The position numbers and the translations under genes were made by a program. A stretch of 64,000 nucleotides of DNA from Mycolicibacterium celeriflavum (GTDB lineage: Bacteria > Actinomycetota > Actinomycetes > Mycobacteriales > Mycobacteriaceae). Of the stretch, positions 36,346 to 45,160 are shown one piece after another. Position 1 is the first letter of the stretch, and every line of letters starts with the position of its first letter. Location of the stretch: positions 3,844,001 to 3,908,000 of the forward strand of contig NZ_AP022591.1 in NCBI RefSeq assembly GCF_010731795.1. Reading direction: 5' to 3'. Under the pieces are notes generated by a model, which was given only the letters and a program-made list of their open reading frames with translations, had not been told where the DNA came from and ran no database searches.

Positions 36346-37248
36346 ATGAGCATCAAATCGCTTGGCTACCTTCGGATCGAGGCCACCGATGTCGCCGCGT
36401 GGCGCGAATACGGCCTCAAGGTGCTCGGCATGGTCGAGGGCTCCGGACAGACAGAGGGTGCGCTCTATCTGCGGATGGACGAGTTCCCGGCCCGCCTGGT
36501 GATCATTCCCGGTGAGCACGATCGGCTGCTTCAATCCGGCTGGGAGACCGCCAACGCCGCCCAACTGCGGGACATCCGCAACCGGCTCGACATCGAAGGC
36601 GTCCCCTACAAAGAGGCCTCGGCCGCCGAGCTCGCCGAACGCCGGGTCGACGAGATGATCCGGTTCGACGACCCGTCGGGGAACACGCTCGAGGTGTTCC
36701 ACGGCGTCGCGCTCGAGCACCGCCGCGTCGTCAGCCCCTACGGCCACAAGTTCGTCACCGAGGAGCAGGGTCTGGGCCACGTGGTGCTGACCACCCGCGA
36801 CGACGCCGAATCTCTGCACTTCTACCGCGACGTGCTGGGCTTCTACCTGCGTGACTCGATGCGGCTGCCGCCCCAGCTCGTCGGCAGGCCGGCCGACGGT
36901 GCGCCCGCATGGCTGCGCTTCTTCGGGGTCAACCCGCGGCACCACAGCTTGGCGTTCATGCCGGGTGAGACGCCGAGCGGCATCGTGCATCTGATGGTCG
37001 AGGTCGGCGAGGCCGACGACGTCGGGCTCTGCCTGGACCGCGCGCTGCGCCGCAAGGTGCCCATGTCGGCGACGCTGGGCCGCCACGTCAACGACAAGAT
37101 GCTGTCCTTCTACATGAAGACCCCGGGCGGCTTCGACGTCGAATTCGGTTGCGAGGGTTTGAAGGTCGATGACAACGAGGACTGGGTCGCGCGGGAGAGC
37201 ACCGCGGTGAGCCTGTGGGGCCACGACTTCAGCGTTGGTTTCAAGTAA
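36346..37248 (+). CDS. hsaC: HsaC, extradiol dioxygenase (3,4-DHSA dioxygenase)
   Basis: A 300-residue type I extradiol dioxygenase that opens ring A of 3,4-DHSA. Two vicinal oxygen chelate modules; Fe(II) ligands are a His in GLGHVVL, a His in PRHHSLAF and the Glu in FDVEFG. Chosen start ATG 36346 gives the M. tuberculosis length; the ATG just before it (36343) overlaps the hsaD stop (TAATG) and is an alternative. Followed 2 bases later by hsaB. Confidence 0.97.
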   Translation: MSIKSLGYLRIEATDVAAWREYGLKVLGMVEGSGQTEGALYLRMDEFPARLVIIPGEHDRLLQSGWETANAAQLRDIRNRLDIEGVPYKEASAAELAERRVDEMIRFDDPSGNTLEVFHGVALEHRRVVSPYGHKFVTEEQGLGHVVLTTRDDAESLHFYRDVLGFYLRDSMRLPPQLVGRPADGAPAWLRFFGVNPRHHSLAFMPGETPSGIVHLMVEVGEADDVGLCLDRALRRKVPMSATLGRHVNDKMLSFYMKTPGGFDVEFGCEGLKVDDNEDWVARESTAVSLWGHDFSVGFK

Positions 37249-37250
37249 CG

Positions 37251-37817
37251 GTGGCGGCCGAACCGATCGACCCGCGCACGTTCCGCAACGTGCTGGGCCA
37301 GTTCTGCACCGGCATCACGGTGATCACCACGGTGCACGAGGGCGCGCCGGTCGGGTTCGCCTGCCAGTCGTTCGCCGCGCTGTCCCTGGATCCGCCACTG
37401 GTGCTGTTCTGCCCGACGAAGATGTCGCGGTCATGGCAGGCGATCGAAGCCAGCGGGAACTTCTGCGTAAACGTGCTGCACGAGAACCAGAAGGACGTCT
37501 CGGCGCGATTCGGCTCGAAGGAGCCTGACAAGTTCGCCGAAATCGATTGGGCACCCTCGAAACTCGGCTCACCGGTCATCGAAGGCACCCTCGCGCACAT
37601 CGACTGCTCGGTGCATTCGGTGCACGACGGCGGCGATCACTACGTCGTGTTCGGCTCCGTGCACTCGATGTCGGACGTGCCGCACAAGAAGCCGCGGCCG
37701 CTGTTGTTCTACCGCGGGCAGTACACCGGCATCGAGCCGGACAAGAACACGCCCGCGCACTGGCGCGACGACCTCGAAGCGTTCCTGACCGCCACGACCG
37801 ACGACACCTGGCTCTGA
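37251..37817 (+). CDS. hsaB: HsaB, flavin reductase partner of HsaA
   Basis: A 188-residue NADH:FMN oxidoreductase of the flavin-reductase-like split-barrel family that supplies reduced FMN to HsaA. Motifs include FCTGITVITT, GFACQSFAALSLDPPLVLFCP and CVNVLHENQKDVSARF. GTG 37251 follows hsaC by 2 bases. In M. tuberculosis nat follows hsaB; here the operon ends and a convergent lipase-like gene follows. Confidence 0.96.
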   Translation: MAAEPIDPRTFRNVLGQFCTGITVITTVHEGAPVGFACQSFAALSLDPPLVLFCPTKMSRSWQAIEASGNFCVNVLHENQKDVSARFGSKEPDKFAEIDWAPSKLGSPVIEGTLAHIDCSVHSVHDGGDHYVVFGSVHSMSDVPHKKPRPLLFYRGQYTGIEPDKNTPAHWRDDLEAFLTATTDDTWL

Positions 37818-37828
37818 CAGGTCCGGGC

Positions 37829-38596
37829 TTACAACCGCTCGTTGACGAAATCCACCACCGCTGCGGTGACCTCGCGGTGCACGGTCTCGTTGAGGATGTC
37901 GTGGCGTGCGCCCGCGAACTCGGCGAGATGCAGCGCGTCGATCTGCTCGGCGTACGCCCGCACCGCGCCGACCGGCGCGATGGCGTCGTTCGAGCCGTGC
38001 ACCGCCAAAGTCGGCACCGTGAGTTCCGGCAGGGCGGCGCCGAATCGGTCCCAGGCCCTGTCGAGTTCCCGCGTCAGTGCCGCACCGTCGGCGTCGACGA
38101 ACGCCAGCGGATCGTTCTCCAGCAGGTCGAGGTAGAACGGGTCCTCGGACAGCCAGCTCGGTTCGAGCTCGAGTGAGGTGTCGCTGTCGACCATCGCGGG
38201 CGTCGCCACCAACGGAGCGCCGGAGACGATTCCGGCTTGATAGCGGTCCGGCTGTTCCAGCAGCCGGAACAGCGTGACGATGGCGCCGAACGAATGCCCC
38301 ACAGCGATCAACGGCAGTCCAGGCCGTGCGGTCTCCGCGACATCGGTCACGGCATCGGCGAGGCCGGAGCTGTCTTCGATCGACCCGAAGTCCCCGCGGG
38401 TGCCCGGGCTCAGGCCGTGGCCGAACTGGTCGACCGCCCACAGATCGATACCCGCGGCATTGAGCGCGAAGCCGAAGCGGTGGTAGAGCCCGGAGTGCTC
38501 GCCGAAGCCGTGCAGGAAGATCACCGCGGCGCGCGGTTCGGCAGACGGCCAGTGGCGGTAGTAGGCGCGGCCCTTCGGATGGTCGACGAACGGCAT
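37829..38596 (-). CDS. Monoacylglycerol lipase-like alpha/beta hydrolase
   Basis: A 255-residue hydrolase of the monoglyceride-lipase group: HGFGEHSGLY oxyanion motif, nucleophile elbow GHSFG (near residue 103), acid in GSNDAIAP and His in GARHDILNE. This GARHE-type ending is typical of bacterial monoglyceride lipases. ATG 38596 chosen because MPFVDHPKG begins the conserved region. It occupies the place of nat in M. tuberculosis. On the same strand as, and 10 bases downstream of, the LysR-type gene, so the two may share a transcript. Confidence 0.8.
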   Translation of the reverse strand: MPFVDHPKGRAYYRHWPSAEPRAAVIFLHGFGEHSGLYHRFGFALNAAGIDLWAVDQFGHGLSPGTRGDFGSIEDSSGLADAVTDVAETARPGLPLIAVGHSFGAIVTLFRLLEQPDRYQAGIVSGAPLVATPAMVDSDTSLELEPSWLSEDPFYLDLLENDPLAFVDADGAALTRELDRAWDRFGAALPELTVPTLAVHGSNDAIAPVGAVRAYAEQIDALHLAEFAGARHDILNETVHREVTAAVVDFVNERL

Positions 38597-38606
38597 GCTG
38601 ACGACG

Positions 38607-39521
38607 TTAGACCTTGCCCAGCAGCACATCATGCTGCTCGCGCATGCGGTCGCAAATCGCCTCCACCACGGCGGCCACCTCGGGTCGGCGTAGCGCCTCT
38701 GCGCGGGTGACGAGCCAATACGTCAGCCGGACCGCCACCTGGCCGGGCAGCACGCGGACCAGATCGTCGTGCCGGTCGGCCATGAAACAGGGCAGCAGCC
38801 CGATGCCCGCGGCCGCGCGGGTCGCTTCCACATGCACGAAAACGTTTGTGGAGGTGACGGATTCGCGCATGGCGGGCGCGAAGCTCGCCGCCACATCGAG
38901 GTCGTCGACCTGCAGCATCGAGTCGATGAAGTAGACCAGGGGGTAGCGCTCGAGGTCGGCGATGCTGGTCGGCGTGCCGTGCTCGGCCAGGTAGTCGCGG
39001 GCGCCGTAGAGGCCCAGGCAGTAATCGCCGAGCCTGATCGCCCTGGCCCGATGCACCTTGGGTTCGCCGACGACCACCTCCACGTCGAGACCGGACCTCT
39101 GCTGGGTGGCGGGTCGCGTCGTCGCGACGAGCTCGACCGCCACCTTCGGATGCCGACGCTGAACGTGAGCTGCGGCCGGTGCTGCGATGTACGCGGAAAA
39201 GCCGTCGGTCGCCGAGATCCGCACGACGCCTTCCAGTGCGCGGCCGCCTGCGGTGTCGACGGCCAGCGACCGCACGGCCGACTCGATGACCTCCGCGGCC
39301 GCCAGCGCGTCGCGGCCCAGGTCGGTGAGTTCCCATCCGCCCGCGCCGCGCGCCAAGACCCGTCCGCCGACCGACTCCTCGAGTGCGGCGATGCGCCGCG
39401 AGATCGTGGTGTGGTTGAGTCCGAGCTCCTCGGCGGCGGTCTTGTACCGGCCGGACCGGCCGACCGCCAGCAACACGAGCAGGTCGTCGGCGCTCGGCCG
39501 TCGACCCGACGGCTGGGTCAT
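38607..39521 (-). CDS. LysR-family transcriptional regulator
   Basis: A 304-residue regulator: N-terminal winged HTH (YKTAAEELGLNHTTISRRIAALEE, about residues 24-47) and a C-terminal LysR substrate-binding domain. It is divergent from a transporter/3-hydroxybutyrate dehydrogenase/acetoacetyl-CoA synthetase operon, which is the probable target. Start is uncertain: ATG 39521 has no clear ribosome site and ATG 39572 (17 residues longer) is possible. Confidence 0.85.
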   Translation of the reverse strand: MTQPSGRRPSADDLLVLLAVGRSGRYKTAAEELGLNHTTISRRIAALEESVGGRVLARGAGGWELTDLGRDALAAAEVIESAVRSLAVDTAGGRALEGVVRISATDGFSAYIAAPAAAHVQRRHPKVAVELVATTRPATQQRSGLDVEVVVGEPKVHRARAIRLGDYCLGLYGARDYLAEHGTPTSIADLERYPLVYFIDSMLQVDDLDVAASFAPAMRESVTSTNVFVHVEATRAAAGIGLLPCFMADRHDDLVRVLPGQVAVRLTYWLVTRAEALRRPEVAAVVEAICDRMREQHDVLLGKV

Positions 39522-39535
39522 CGGAGGCGGCACAA

Positions 39536-39569
39536 CTGCATTTTCGCAGATGCCTCCTGCACTTTTCGC
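39536..39569. promoter_or_regulatory. Direct repeats in the LysR/transporter intergenic region
   Basis: CTGCATTTTCGC (39536-39547) and CTGCACTTTTCGC (39557-39569) are near-identical repeats with starts 21 bases apart, two DNA turns. That spacing and the place between a LysR gene and its divergent operon suggest a regulator site. Confidence 0.5.
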
Positions 39570-39642
39570 CATTGCTAGCCGTGGGTACCTGCGTGAATAC
39601 TCACAAAGTCTGTGCGTGCCATCACAGCTGAAGGAGTGCGCG

Positions 39643-41007
39643 ATGGATGTCACCAACGTTGCGAGCAGCGACGCGCCGGTCCCGACGGGCCTCAAACGCG
39701 TCGTGGTCGCCTCGATGGCCGGCACGGTCGTCGAGTGGTACGAGTTCTTCCTCTACGCGACCGCCGCCACGTTGGTCTTCAACAAGGTGTTCTTCGCCGA
39801 AGGCATGAGCGAGGCGAGTGGACTCATCGCGGCCCTGCTGACCTACGCAGTCGGATTCGTCGCGCGCCCGCTGGGCGGGGTGGTCTTCGGACACTTCGGT
39901 GACAAGTACGGGCGCAAGAAGCTCCTCCAGTTCGCGATCCTGCTCGTCGGGGCCGCCACGTTTCTCATGGGCTGCCTGCCGACCTACGCGCAGATCGGGG
40001 TATGGGCGCCGATCCTGCTCGTCGTTCTACGGTTCCTTCAGGGCTTCGCGGTCGGCGGCGAATGGGGCGGAGCGGTCCTGCTCGTCGCCGAGCACTGTCC
40101 GAACGACAAGCGTGCATTCTGGGCTAGCTGGCCGCAGGCCGCGGTGCCCGTCGGCAACATGCTCGCCACCGTCGTGCTGCTGATGCTGACCGGACTGCTG
40201 CCGGAGGCGGCGTTCCTGTCCTGGGGGTGGCGGGTGGCGTTCTGGCTGTCCGCGGTGGTGGTGCTGATCGGCTACTACATCCGCACCAAGGTCAGCGATG
40301 CACCGATCTTCTTGGCCGCGCAGGAGGAAGTGGAGCGCGTCAAGGCCGTCTCGTACGGCGTGTTCGAGGTCCTGAGGCGTTATCCTCGTGGCGTTTTCAC
40401 CGCGATGGGTCTGCGCTTCGCGGAGAACATCATGTACTACCTGGTGGTCACCTTCTCGATCGTCTACCTCAAGACGCACGTCGGCGCCGACACCAGCGAC
40501 ATCCTGTGGTGGCTGCTTGTCGCGCACGCCGTGCACTTCCTGGTGATCCCCCAGGTGGGCCGGCTGTCCGACCGGTTCGGCAGGCGGCCGGTGTACATCG
40601 TCGGTGCGATCGCCGGGGGAACGTGGGGCTTCTTCGCATTTCCGATGATGAACAGCGGCTCCTACCTGCTGATCATGGCGGCGGTCATCCTCGGACTGGT
40701 CATCCATGCGCTGATGTACTCGCCGCAGCCGGCGATCATGGCCGAGATGTTCCCGACCCGGATGCGGTATTCCGGTGTCTCCCTTGGCTATCAAGTGACG
40801 TCGATCGTCGCCGGGTCGCTGGCGCCGGCAATCGCCACCTGGCTGCTCGCCAGGTACGACTCGGCGGTTCCGATCGCGCTCTATCTCGCCGGCGCCTCGG
40901 TGATCACGTTGGTGGCCGCGTTGTTCACCCGCGAAACCAAAGGGCTCGATCTCGCGACGCTCGATGCGGCCGACCGTGAGCAACTGGCCAAAGCGGGTGT
41001 CGTATGA
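39643..41007 (+). CDS. MFS metabolite:H+ symporter (MHS type)
   Basis: A 454-residue transporter with 12 predicted membrane segments and the MHS-family features VVEWYEFFLY (segment 1), GHFGDKYGRKK (loop 2-3), VGGEWGGAVLLVAEH (segment 4-5) and LSDRFGRRPVY (loop 8-9). MHS members carry small organic acids. The operon with 3-hydroxybutyrate dehydrogenase and acetoacetyl-CoA synthetase suggests 3-hydroxybutyrate or acetoacetate as substrate. ATG 39643 has AAGGAG 7 bases upstream. Overlaps the next gene (ATGA). Confidence 0.88.
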   Translation: MDVTNVASSDAPVPTGLKRVVVASMAGTVVEWYEFFLYATAATLVFNKVFFAEGMSEASGLIAALLTYAVGFVARPLGGVVFGHFGDKYGRKKLLQFAILLVGAATFLMGCLPTYAQIGVWAPILLVVLRFLQGFAVGGEWGGAVLLVAEHCPNDKRAFWASWPQAAVPVGNMLATVVLLMLTGLLPEAAFLSWGWRVAFWLSAVVVLIGYYIRTKVSDAPIFLAAQEEVERVKAVSYGVFEVLRRYPRGVFTAMGLRFAENIMYYLVVTFSIVYLKTHVGADTSDILWWLLVAHAVHFLVIPQVGRLSDRFGRRPVYIVGAIAGGTWGFFAFPMMNSGSYLLIMAAVILGLVIHALMYSPQPAIMAEMFPTRMRYSGVSLGYQVTSIVAGSLAPAIATWLLARYDSAVPIALYLAGASVITLVAALFTRETKGLDLATLDAADREQLAKAGVV

Positions 41008-41750
41008 GCGACCTCGACGGCCGCACCGCGCTGGTCACCGGAGGTGCGAGTGGGATCGGGGCCGCATGCGCCCGCGCTTTGGCTGCGCAAGGGGCGACGG
41101 TCACCGTGGCCGATCGCGACGACGCCAGCGCCAAGGCGATCGCCGAGCAGATCGGTGGAAAGCCGTGGGTGGTCGATCTTTCCGACGTCTCGGCGCTCGA
41201 GGAACTTCGGCTGCAGACCGACATCCTGGTGAACAACGCCGGGGTGCAGCACGTCAGCCCGATCGCCGAGTTTCCGCCCGAGCGCTTCCGCTTCATCCTC
41301 CAACTCATGCTCGAAGCGCCGTTCCTGTTGATCCGCGCGGCGCTGCCGCACATGTACGAGCAGAACTTCGGGCGCATCATCAATATTTCGTCGGTGCATG
41401 GCCTGCGCGCCTCGGAGTACAAGAGTGGGTACGTGACAGCGAAGCACGGGCTCGAGGGACTGTCGAAGGTGACCGCGTTGGAGGGCGCGCCACACGGCGT
41501 CACCAGCAACTGCGTCGACCCGGGCTATGTGCGAACTCCGCTGGTGACCGAACAGATCGCCGATCAGGCCCGCACCCACGGGATCGACGAGGATAAGGTG
41601 GTCTCCGACATTCTGCTGAAGGAGAGTGCGATCAAGCGACTTGTCGAACCCGAAGAAGTTGCCTCGCTGGTCATCTGGCTCACCTCACCGGACGCGGGGA
41701 TGGTGACCGGGGCGTCGTACACGATGGACGGCGGCTGGAGCGCCCGATGA
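41004..41750 (+). CDS. 3-hydroxybutyrate dehydrogenase-like SDR
   Basis: A 248-residue short-chain dehydrogenase: NAD site TGGASGIG (12-19), NNAGVQHV, catalytic Ser in NISSVHGL and YxxxK in SGYVTAKHG. The VQHVSPIAEFP and SVHGLRAS segments are typical of D-3-hydroxybutyrate dehydrogenases, which oxidise 3-hydroxybutyrate to acetoacetate with NAD+. It overlaps both neighbours by 4 bases (ATGA), so the three genes work as one unit. Confidence 0.85.
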   Translation: MSDLDGRTALVTGGASGIGAACARALAAQGATVTVADRDDASAKAIAEQIGGKPWVVDLSDVSALEELRLQTDILVNNAGVQHVSPIAEFPPERFRFILQLMLEAPFLLIRAALPHMYEQNFGRIINISSVHGLRASEYKSGYVTAKHGLEGLSKVTALEGAPHGVTSNCVDPGYVRTPLVTEQIADQARTHGIDEDKVVSDILLKESAIKRLVEPEEVASLVIWLTSPDAGMVTGASYTMDGGWSAR

Positions 41751-43642
41751 CTCCCGCTGCGCAATGGACGCCCACGGAGGCCGACATCGCCGACGCGCGG
41801 GTCACCGACTTCGCGCGGTTCGTGCGGCGGCGCTCCGGCCTCGACCTACCCGACTACCGGTCACTGTGGCAATGGTCGATCGACGACCCGGACGCGTTCT
41901 GGGCAGCGCTGTGGGACTACTTCGGCCTCGGCGACCGGCCCGACACAGTGCTCGCCACCGCCGAAATGCCCGGCGCACAGTGGTTTCCCGGAACGCAGCT
42001 CAACTACGTGGATCAGGTGGTGCGCAACGCCCGAACCGATCGGCCCGCGATCCTCTATCTCGCCGAAGGCGGCGGGGTCACCGAGGTTTCCTGGGCCGAG
42101 TTACTGAGTCGCACCGCAGCTTTCGCGCAGAAGTTGCGCTCGCTCGGGGTGACCGCCGGTGATCGGGTCATCGGATACCTGCCCAACGTTCCCGAAGCCG
42201 TGATCGCGTTCCTGGCCACCGCCAGCATCGGAGCCATCTGGAGCGCCTGCGGCCAGGACTACTCGGCCAAGGCCGCCCTCGACCGGCTCGGACAGCTCGA
42301 ACCGACGGTGCTGGTGACCGCCGACGGCTACACCTACGGCGGCAAGTTCCACGACAAGAGCCGCGACATCGCTACGCTGCAGGACGGCCTGCCGACCCTG
42401 CGCGCCACCGTGATGGCCTCGGAACTGACCGCTTCGGACGGTGCGGAGTTGACCTCGACACCGGTCGACTTCGCTCATCCGCTGTGGATTCTGTTCTCGT
42501 CGGGTACCACCGGACTGCCCAAGGGCATGATGCACGGCCATGGCGGCGTTCTACTCGAACACCTCAAAGTCATTGCACTGCAATCCGACATCGGACCCGA
42601 CGACACCTTCTTCTGGTACACCAGCCCGAGTTGGATGATGTGGAACTTCCAGGTCGCGGGGCTTCTCGTCGGAGCGACCATCGTCTGCTACGACGGCAGC
42701 CCGAGCGCCCCACGGCCCGATACGCTGTGGGACATCGCGGCTCGCGTGAAGGCCACGGTGCTGGGAACCAGCCCCGGATATGTGCTCGCCTGCGCGAAGG
42801 CCGGTGCGGTGCCGCGTAAGGAGCATGATCTGTCGGCGTTGCGCACGGTCGGCATCACCGGATCATCGCTGCCGCCGTCGTCGTCACTGTGGTTGCGCGA
42901 CAACGTGGGTGAGCAGGTGCAGGTGTCATCGATCAGTGGGGGCACCGATGTGGTGTCGGCGTTCATCGGTGGAGTCCGCACCGTCCCGGTGTGGCCGGGT
43001 GAGCTGTCGGCGCCGTATCTCGGGTGTGCGCTGGACTCCTGGAACGAGTCGGGCAAGCCGGTGCGTAACGACGTCGGGGAGTTGGTGATCACCAAGCCGC
43101 TGCCCTCCATGCCGGTCGGGTTCTGGAACGATCCCGACGGGTCGCGTTATCGCGGCGCGTATTTCGAGATGTTTCCCGGTGTGTGGCGCCACGGCGACTG
43201 GATCACGATCACCGACCACGGCAGCGTCATCGTGCACGGTCGGTCGGACTCCACCCTCAACCGGCACGGCATCCGGATGGGCAGCGCCGACATCTACCAG
43301 GCGGTCGAGCGGTTGCCGGAGGTCGCCGAAGCGTTGATCATCGGCGTCGACCAGCCCGACGGCGGGTATTGGATGCCCTTGTTCGTGGTGCTGGCCGACG
43401 ATGCGGAACTGACCGACGACCTACGCGACCGCATCAAGGGCACCATTCGCGAGGAGGTGTCGCCACGACACGTGCCCGACGAAATCATCGCTGCGCCAGG
43501 CGTTCCGCACACCCGCACGGGCAAGAAGCTCGAGGTGCCGATCAAGAAACTGTTCCAGGGTGCAGACGCCGCGAAGGTGGTCGAGCGAAGCGCCGTCGAC
43601 GACCCCGATCTGCTCGACTGGTACGTCACGCAGAAGCGGTAG
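41747..43642 (+). CDS. Acetoacetyl-CoA synthetase
   Basis: A 631-residue acetoacetate-CoA ligase of the ANL superfamily, activating acetoacetate with ATP. P-loop-like motif LFSSGTTGLPKGMMHGHGG (near 247-265), the family-specific YTSPSWMMWNFQVAGL, and C-terminal GRSDSTLNRHGIRMGSADIY hinge plus the catalytic Lys in RTGKKLEVP. Length and N-terminal ACAS-like extension fit acetoacetyl-CoA synthetase rather than acetyl-CoA synthetase. Last gene of the ketone-body operon. Confidence 0.92.
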   Translation: MTPAAQWTPTEADIADARVTDFARFVRRRSGLDLPDYRSLWQWSIDDPDAFWAALWDYFGLGDRPDTVLATAEMPGAQWFPGTQLNYVDQVVRNARTDRPAILYLAEGGGVTEVSWAELLSRTAAFAQKLRSLGVTAGDRVIGYLPNVPEAVIAFLATASIGAIWSACGQDYSAKAALDRLGQLEPTVLVTADGYTYGGKFHDKSRDIATLQDGLPTLRATVMASELTASDGAELTSTPVDFAHPLWILFSSGTTGLPKGMMHGHGGVLLEHLKVIALQSDIGPDDTFFWYTSPSWMMWNFQVAGLLVGATIVCYDGSPSAPRPDTLWDIAARVKATVLGTSPGYVLACAKAGAVPRKEHDLSALRTVGITGSSLPPSSSLWLRDNVGEQVQVSSISGGTDVVSAFIGGVRTVPVWPGELSAPYLGCALDSWNESGKPVRNDVGELVITKPLPSMPVGFWNDPDGSRYRGAYFEMFPGVWRHGDWITITDHGSVIVHGRSDSTLNRHGIRMGSADIYQAVERLPEVAEALIIGVDQPDGGYWMPLFVVLADDAELTDDLRDRIKGTIREEVSPRHVPDEIIAAPGVPHTRTGKKLEVPIKKLFQGADAAKVVERSAVDDPDLLDWYVTQKR

Positions 43643-43695
43643 CGCACGGATCCGCGGGCCAACTCTTGTCATAGTGGTGCGCTAGCGTCGAACAC

Positions 43696-45153
43696 GTGTT
43701 CGACAGAATCGACGAGGCGGGGCTGGTCTCCACAATCGGCGATGCTGTGCGCGCCGAAGCGTCGGCGGCGTCGCTGCGATTGGCGGCTATCGGCGAGTTG
43801 ATGGCTCGCCGGTTCCCCGACGAGGGTGCCGACCCCCGCTACGCCTACGCCTTTGATCCGTGGGCGGAGGTGGCCGCGGAAGTGAGTGCGGCGATGACGA
43901 TCAGCTATGCCAAAGCCTGTGGCCAGATGCGGATCGCCGAGGCCCTACGCGATCGCCTCCCGAAGGTGGCAGCCCTGTTCGGCAAGGGACAGTTGTCCGA
44001 GCGAGTGGTGTCGATCCTGACGTGGCGGACCCGCAACATCGTCGACGGCGGTGTGTGGGCCGCCGTGGATTCCGCTCTGGCGGAACGGGCCATCGAGTGG
44101 GGTCCGTTGTCCCAGGACGACATTGTCGCCGCGGTGGATGCTCTGATCTATCAGTACGACGCCGATGCGGTCATCACCGTCAAACGCCGCGTAAAGGGCC
44201 GCGATTTCGTCGTCGGCGCTCACGAGGATGAAGACGGGCTGACCACCGTCTACGGGAAGTTGCCGGCGGATCAGGCCGCGTTCGTCGGCAAGGTCGTCGC
44301 CGCGGTGGCGAGCACCGTCTGCGCCGACGATCCCCGCACTGTCGCACAGCGACGCTCGGATGCGTTCTACGCGGTGATGGCCGGCAACCGGCACCTGATC
44401 TGTGGCTGTGGCTCGCCGGCATGTCCGGTGGCCGATAACCCGGCGCCGAAGTCGCCGGTCGTGATCAATGTGCTCGCCGATGAGAAAGCCGTCGACACCG
44501 CGAGGGCCTATCTTGCTGCCGCCGAGCGGGACACCGCGTGTTCAGGAACTTCGCGCGCCGACAACGGGACTGCCGTCATGTCTGACAGCACCGTGGTACC
44601 CACCCCGTTGCTGGCCGAAATGATTGGCAACGGCGCCAAACTCTGTCCCCTACCGACGCCGACGGACCCGGATCCGGAGCCACGCTACCGGCCATCGGCG
44701 AAGCTGGCCGCCTTCATCCGGGCCCGCGATCTGCATTGTCGCGCACCGGGGTGTCGGGTGCCCGCCGATCGCTGCGATATCGATCATGTGACCCCGTACC
44801 CGACAGGTAAGACCCACGCTTCGGATCTGGTCTGTCTGTGCCGCCGCGACCATTTACGCAAGACGTTTCTCGTCCCGGACTGGTCATTGGTGCTCGACCC
44901 TGACGGCACGGCGACGTGGACTGCACCGACCGGACATACCTACACCACAAGTCCGGGGTGTCGAAACTTGTTCCCAGACTGGGATGTCACCACAGCCGAT
45001 CTTCCGTACACCGCGCCACCTCCGCTGGGGCCGCAGCGTGAGCTGAAGATGCCACTGCGTAAGCTAACCCGCGCCAAAGCACGCCTTCAGCGCATCAAAG
45101 GCGAACGCGCGGAGAACAACTCAGACCCACCGAACGAAGAGGTACCCTTCTGA
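43696..45153 (+). CDS. DUF222 / HNH endonuclease-domain protein (13E12-type)
   Basis: A 485-residue member of the mycobacterial 13E12-repeat family: N-terminal DUF222 helical domain (about 1-330) and C-terminal HNH nuclease-like motif CRAPGC..RCDIDHVTPYP..CRRDH (about 350-395) with zinc-type Cys pairs. These genes occur in many copies and are often linked to mobile elements, but a role is not established. Frame is intact. GTG 43696 chosen as the first start; no strong ribosome site seen. Confidence 0.85.
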   Translation: MFDRIDEAGLVSTIGDAVRAEASAASLRLAAIGELMARRFPDEGADPRYAYAFDPWAEVAAEVSAAMTISYAKACGQMRIAEALRDRLPKVAALFGKGQLSERVVSILTWRTRNIVDGGVWAAVDSALAERAIEWGPLSQDDIVAAVDALIYQYDADAVITVKRRVKGRDFVVGAHEDEDGLTTVYGKLPADQAAFVGKVVAAVASTVCADDPRTVAQRRSDAFYAVMAGNRHLICGCGSPACPVADNPAPKSPVVINVLADEKAVDTARAYLAAAERDTACSGTSRADNGTAVMSDSTVVPTPLLAEMIGNGAKLCPLPTPTDPDPEPRYRPSAKLAAFIRARDLHCRAPGCRVPADRCDIDHVTPYPTGKTHASDLVCLCRRDHLRKTFLVPDWSLVLDPDGTATWTAPTGHTYTTSPGCRNLFPDWDVTTADLPYTAPPPLGPQRELKMPLRKLTRAKARLQRIKGERAENNSDPPNEEVPF

Positions 45154-45160
45154 GGCCAGA

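Noticed and set aside
43696..45153. DUF222/HNH gene as a group I intron or homing endonuclease insertion
   Set aside because: No interrupted host gene and no intron core around it; it matches the common stand-alone 13E12-type family.
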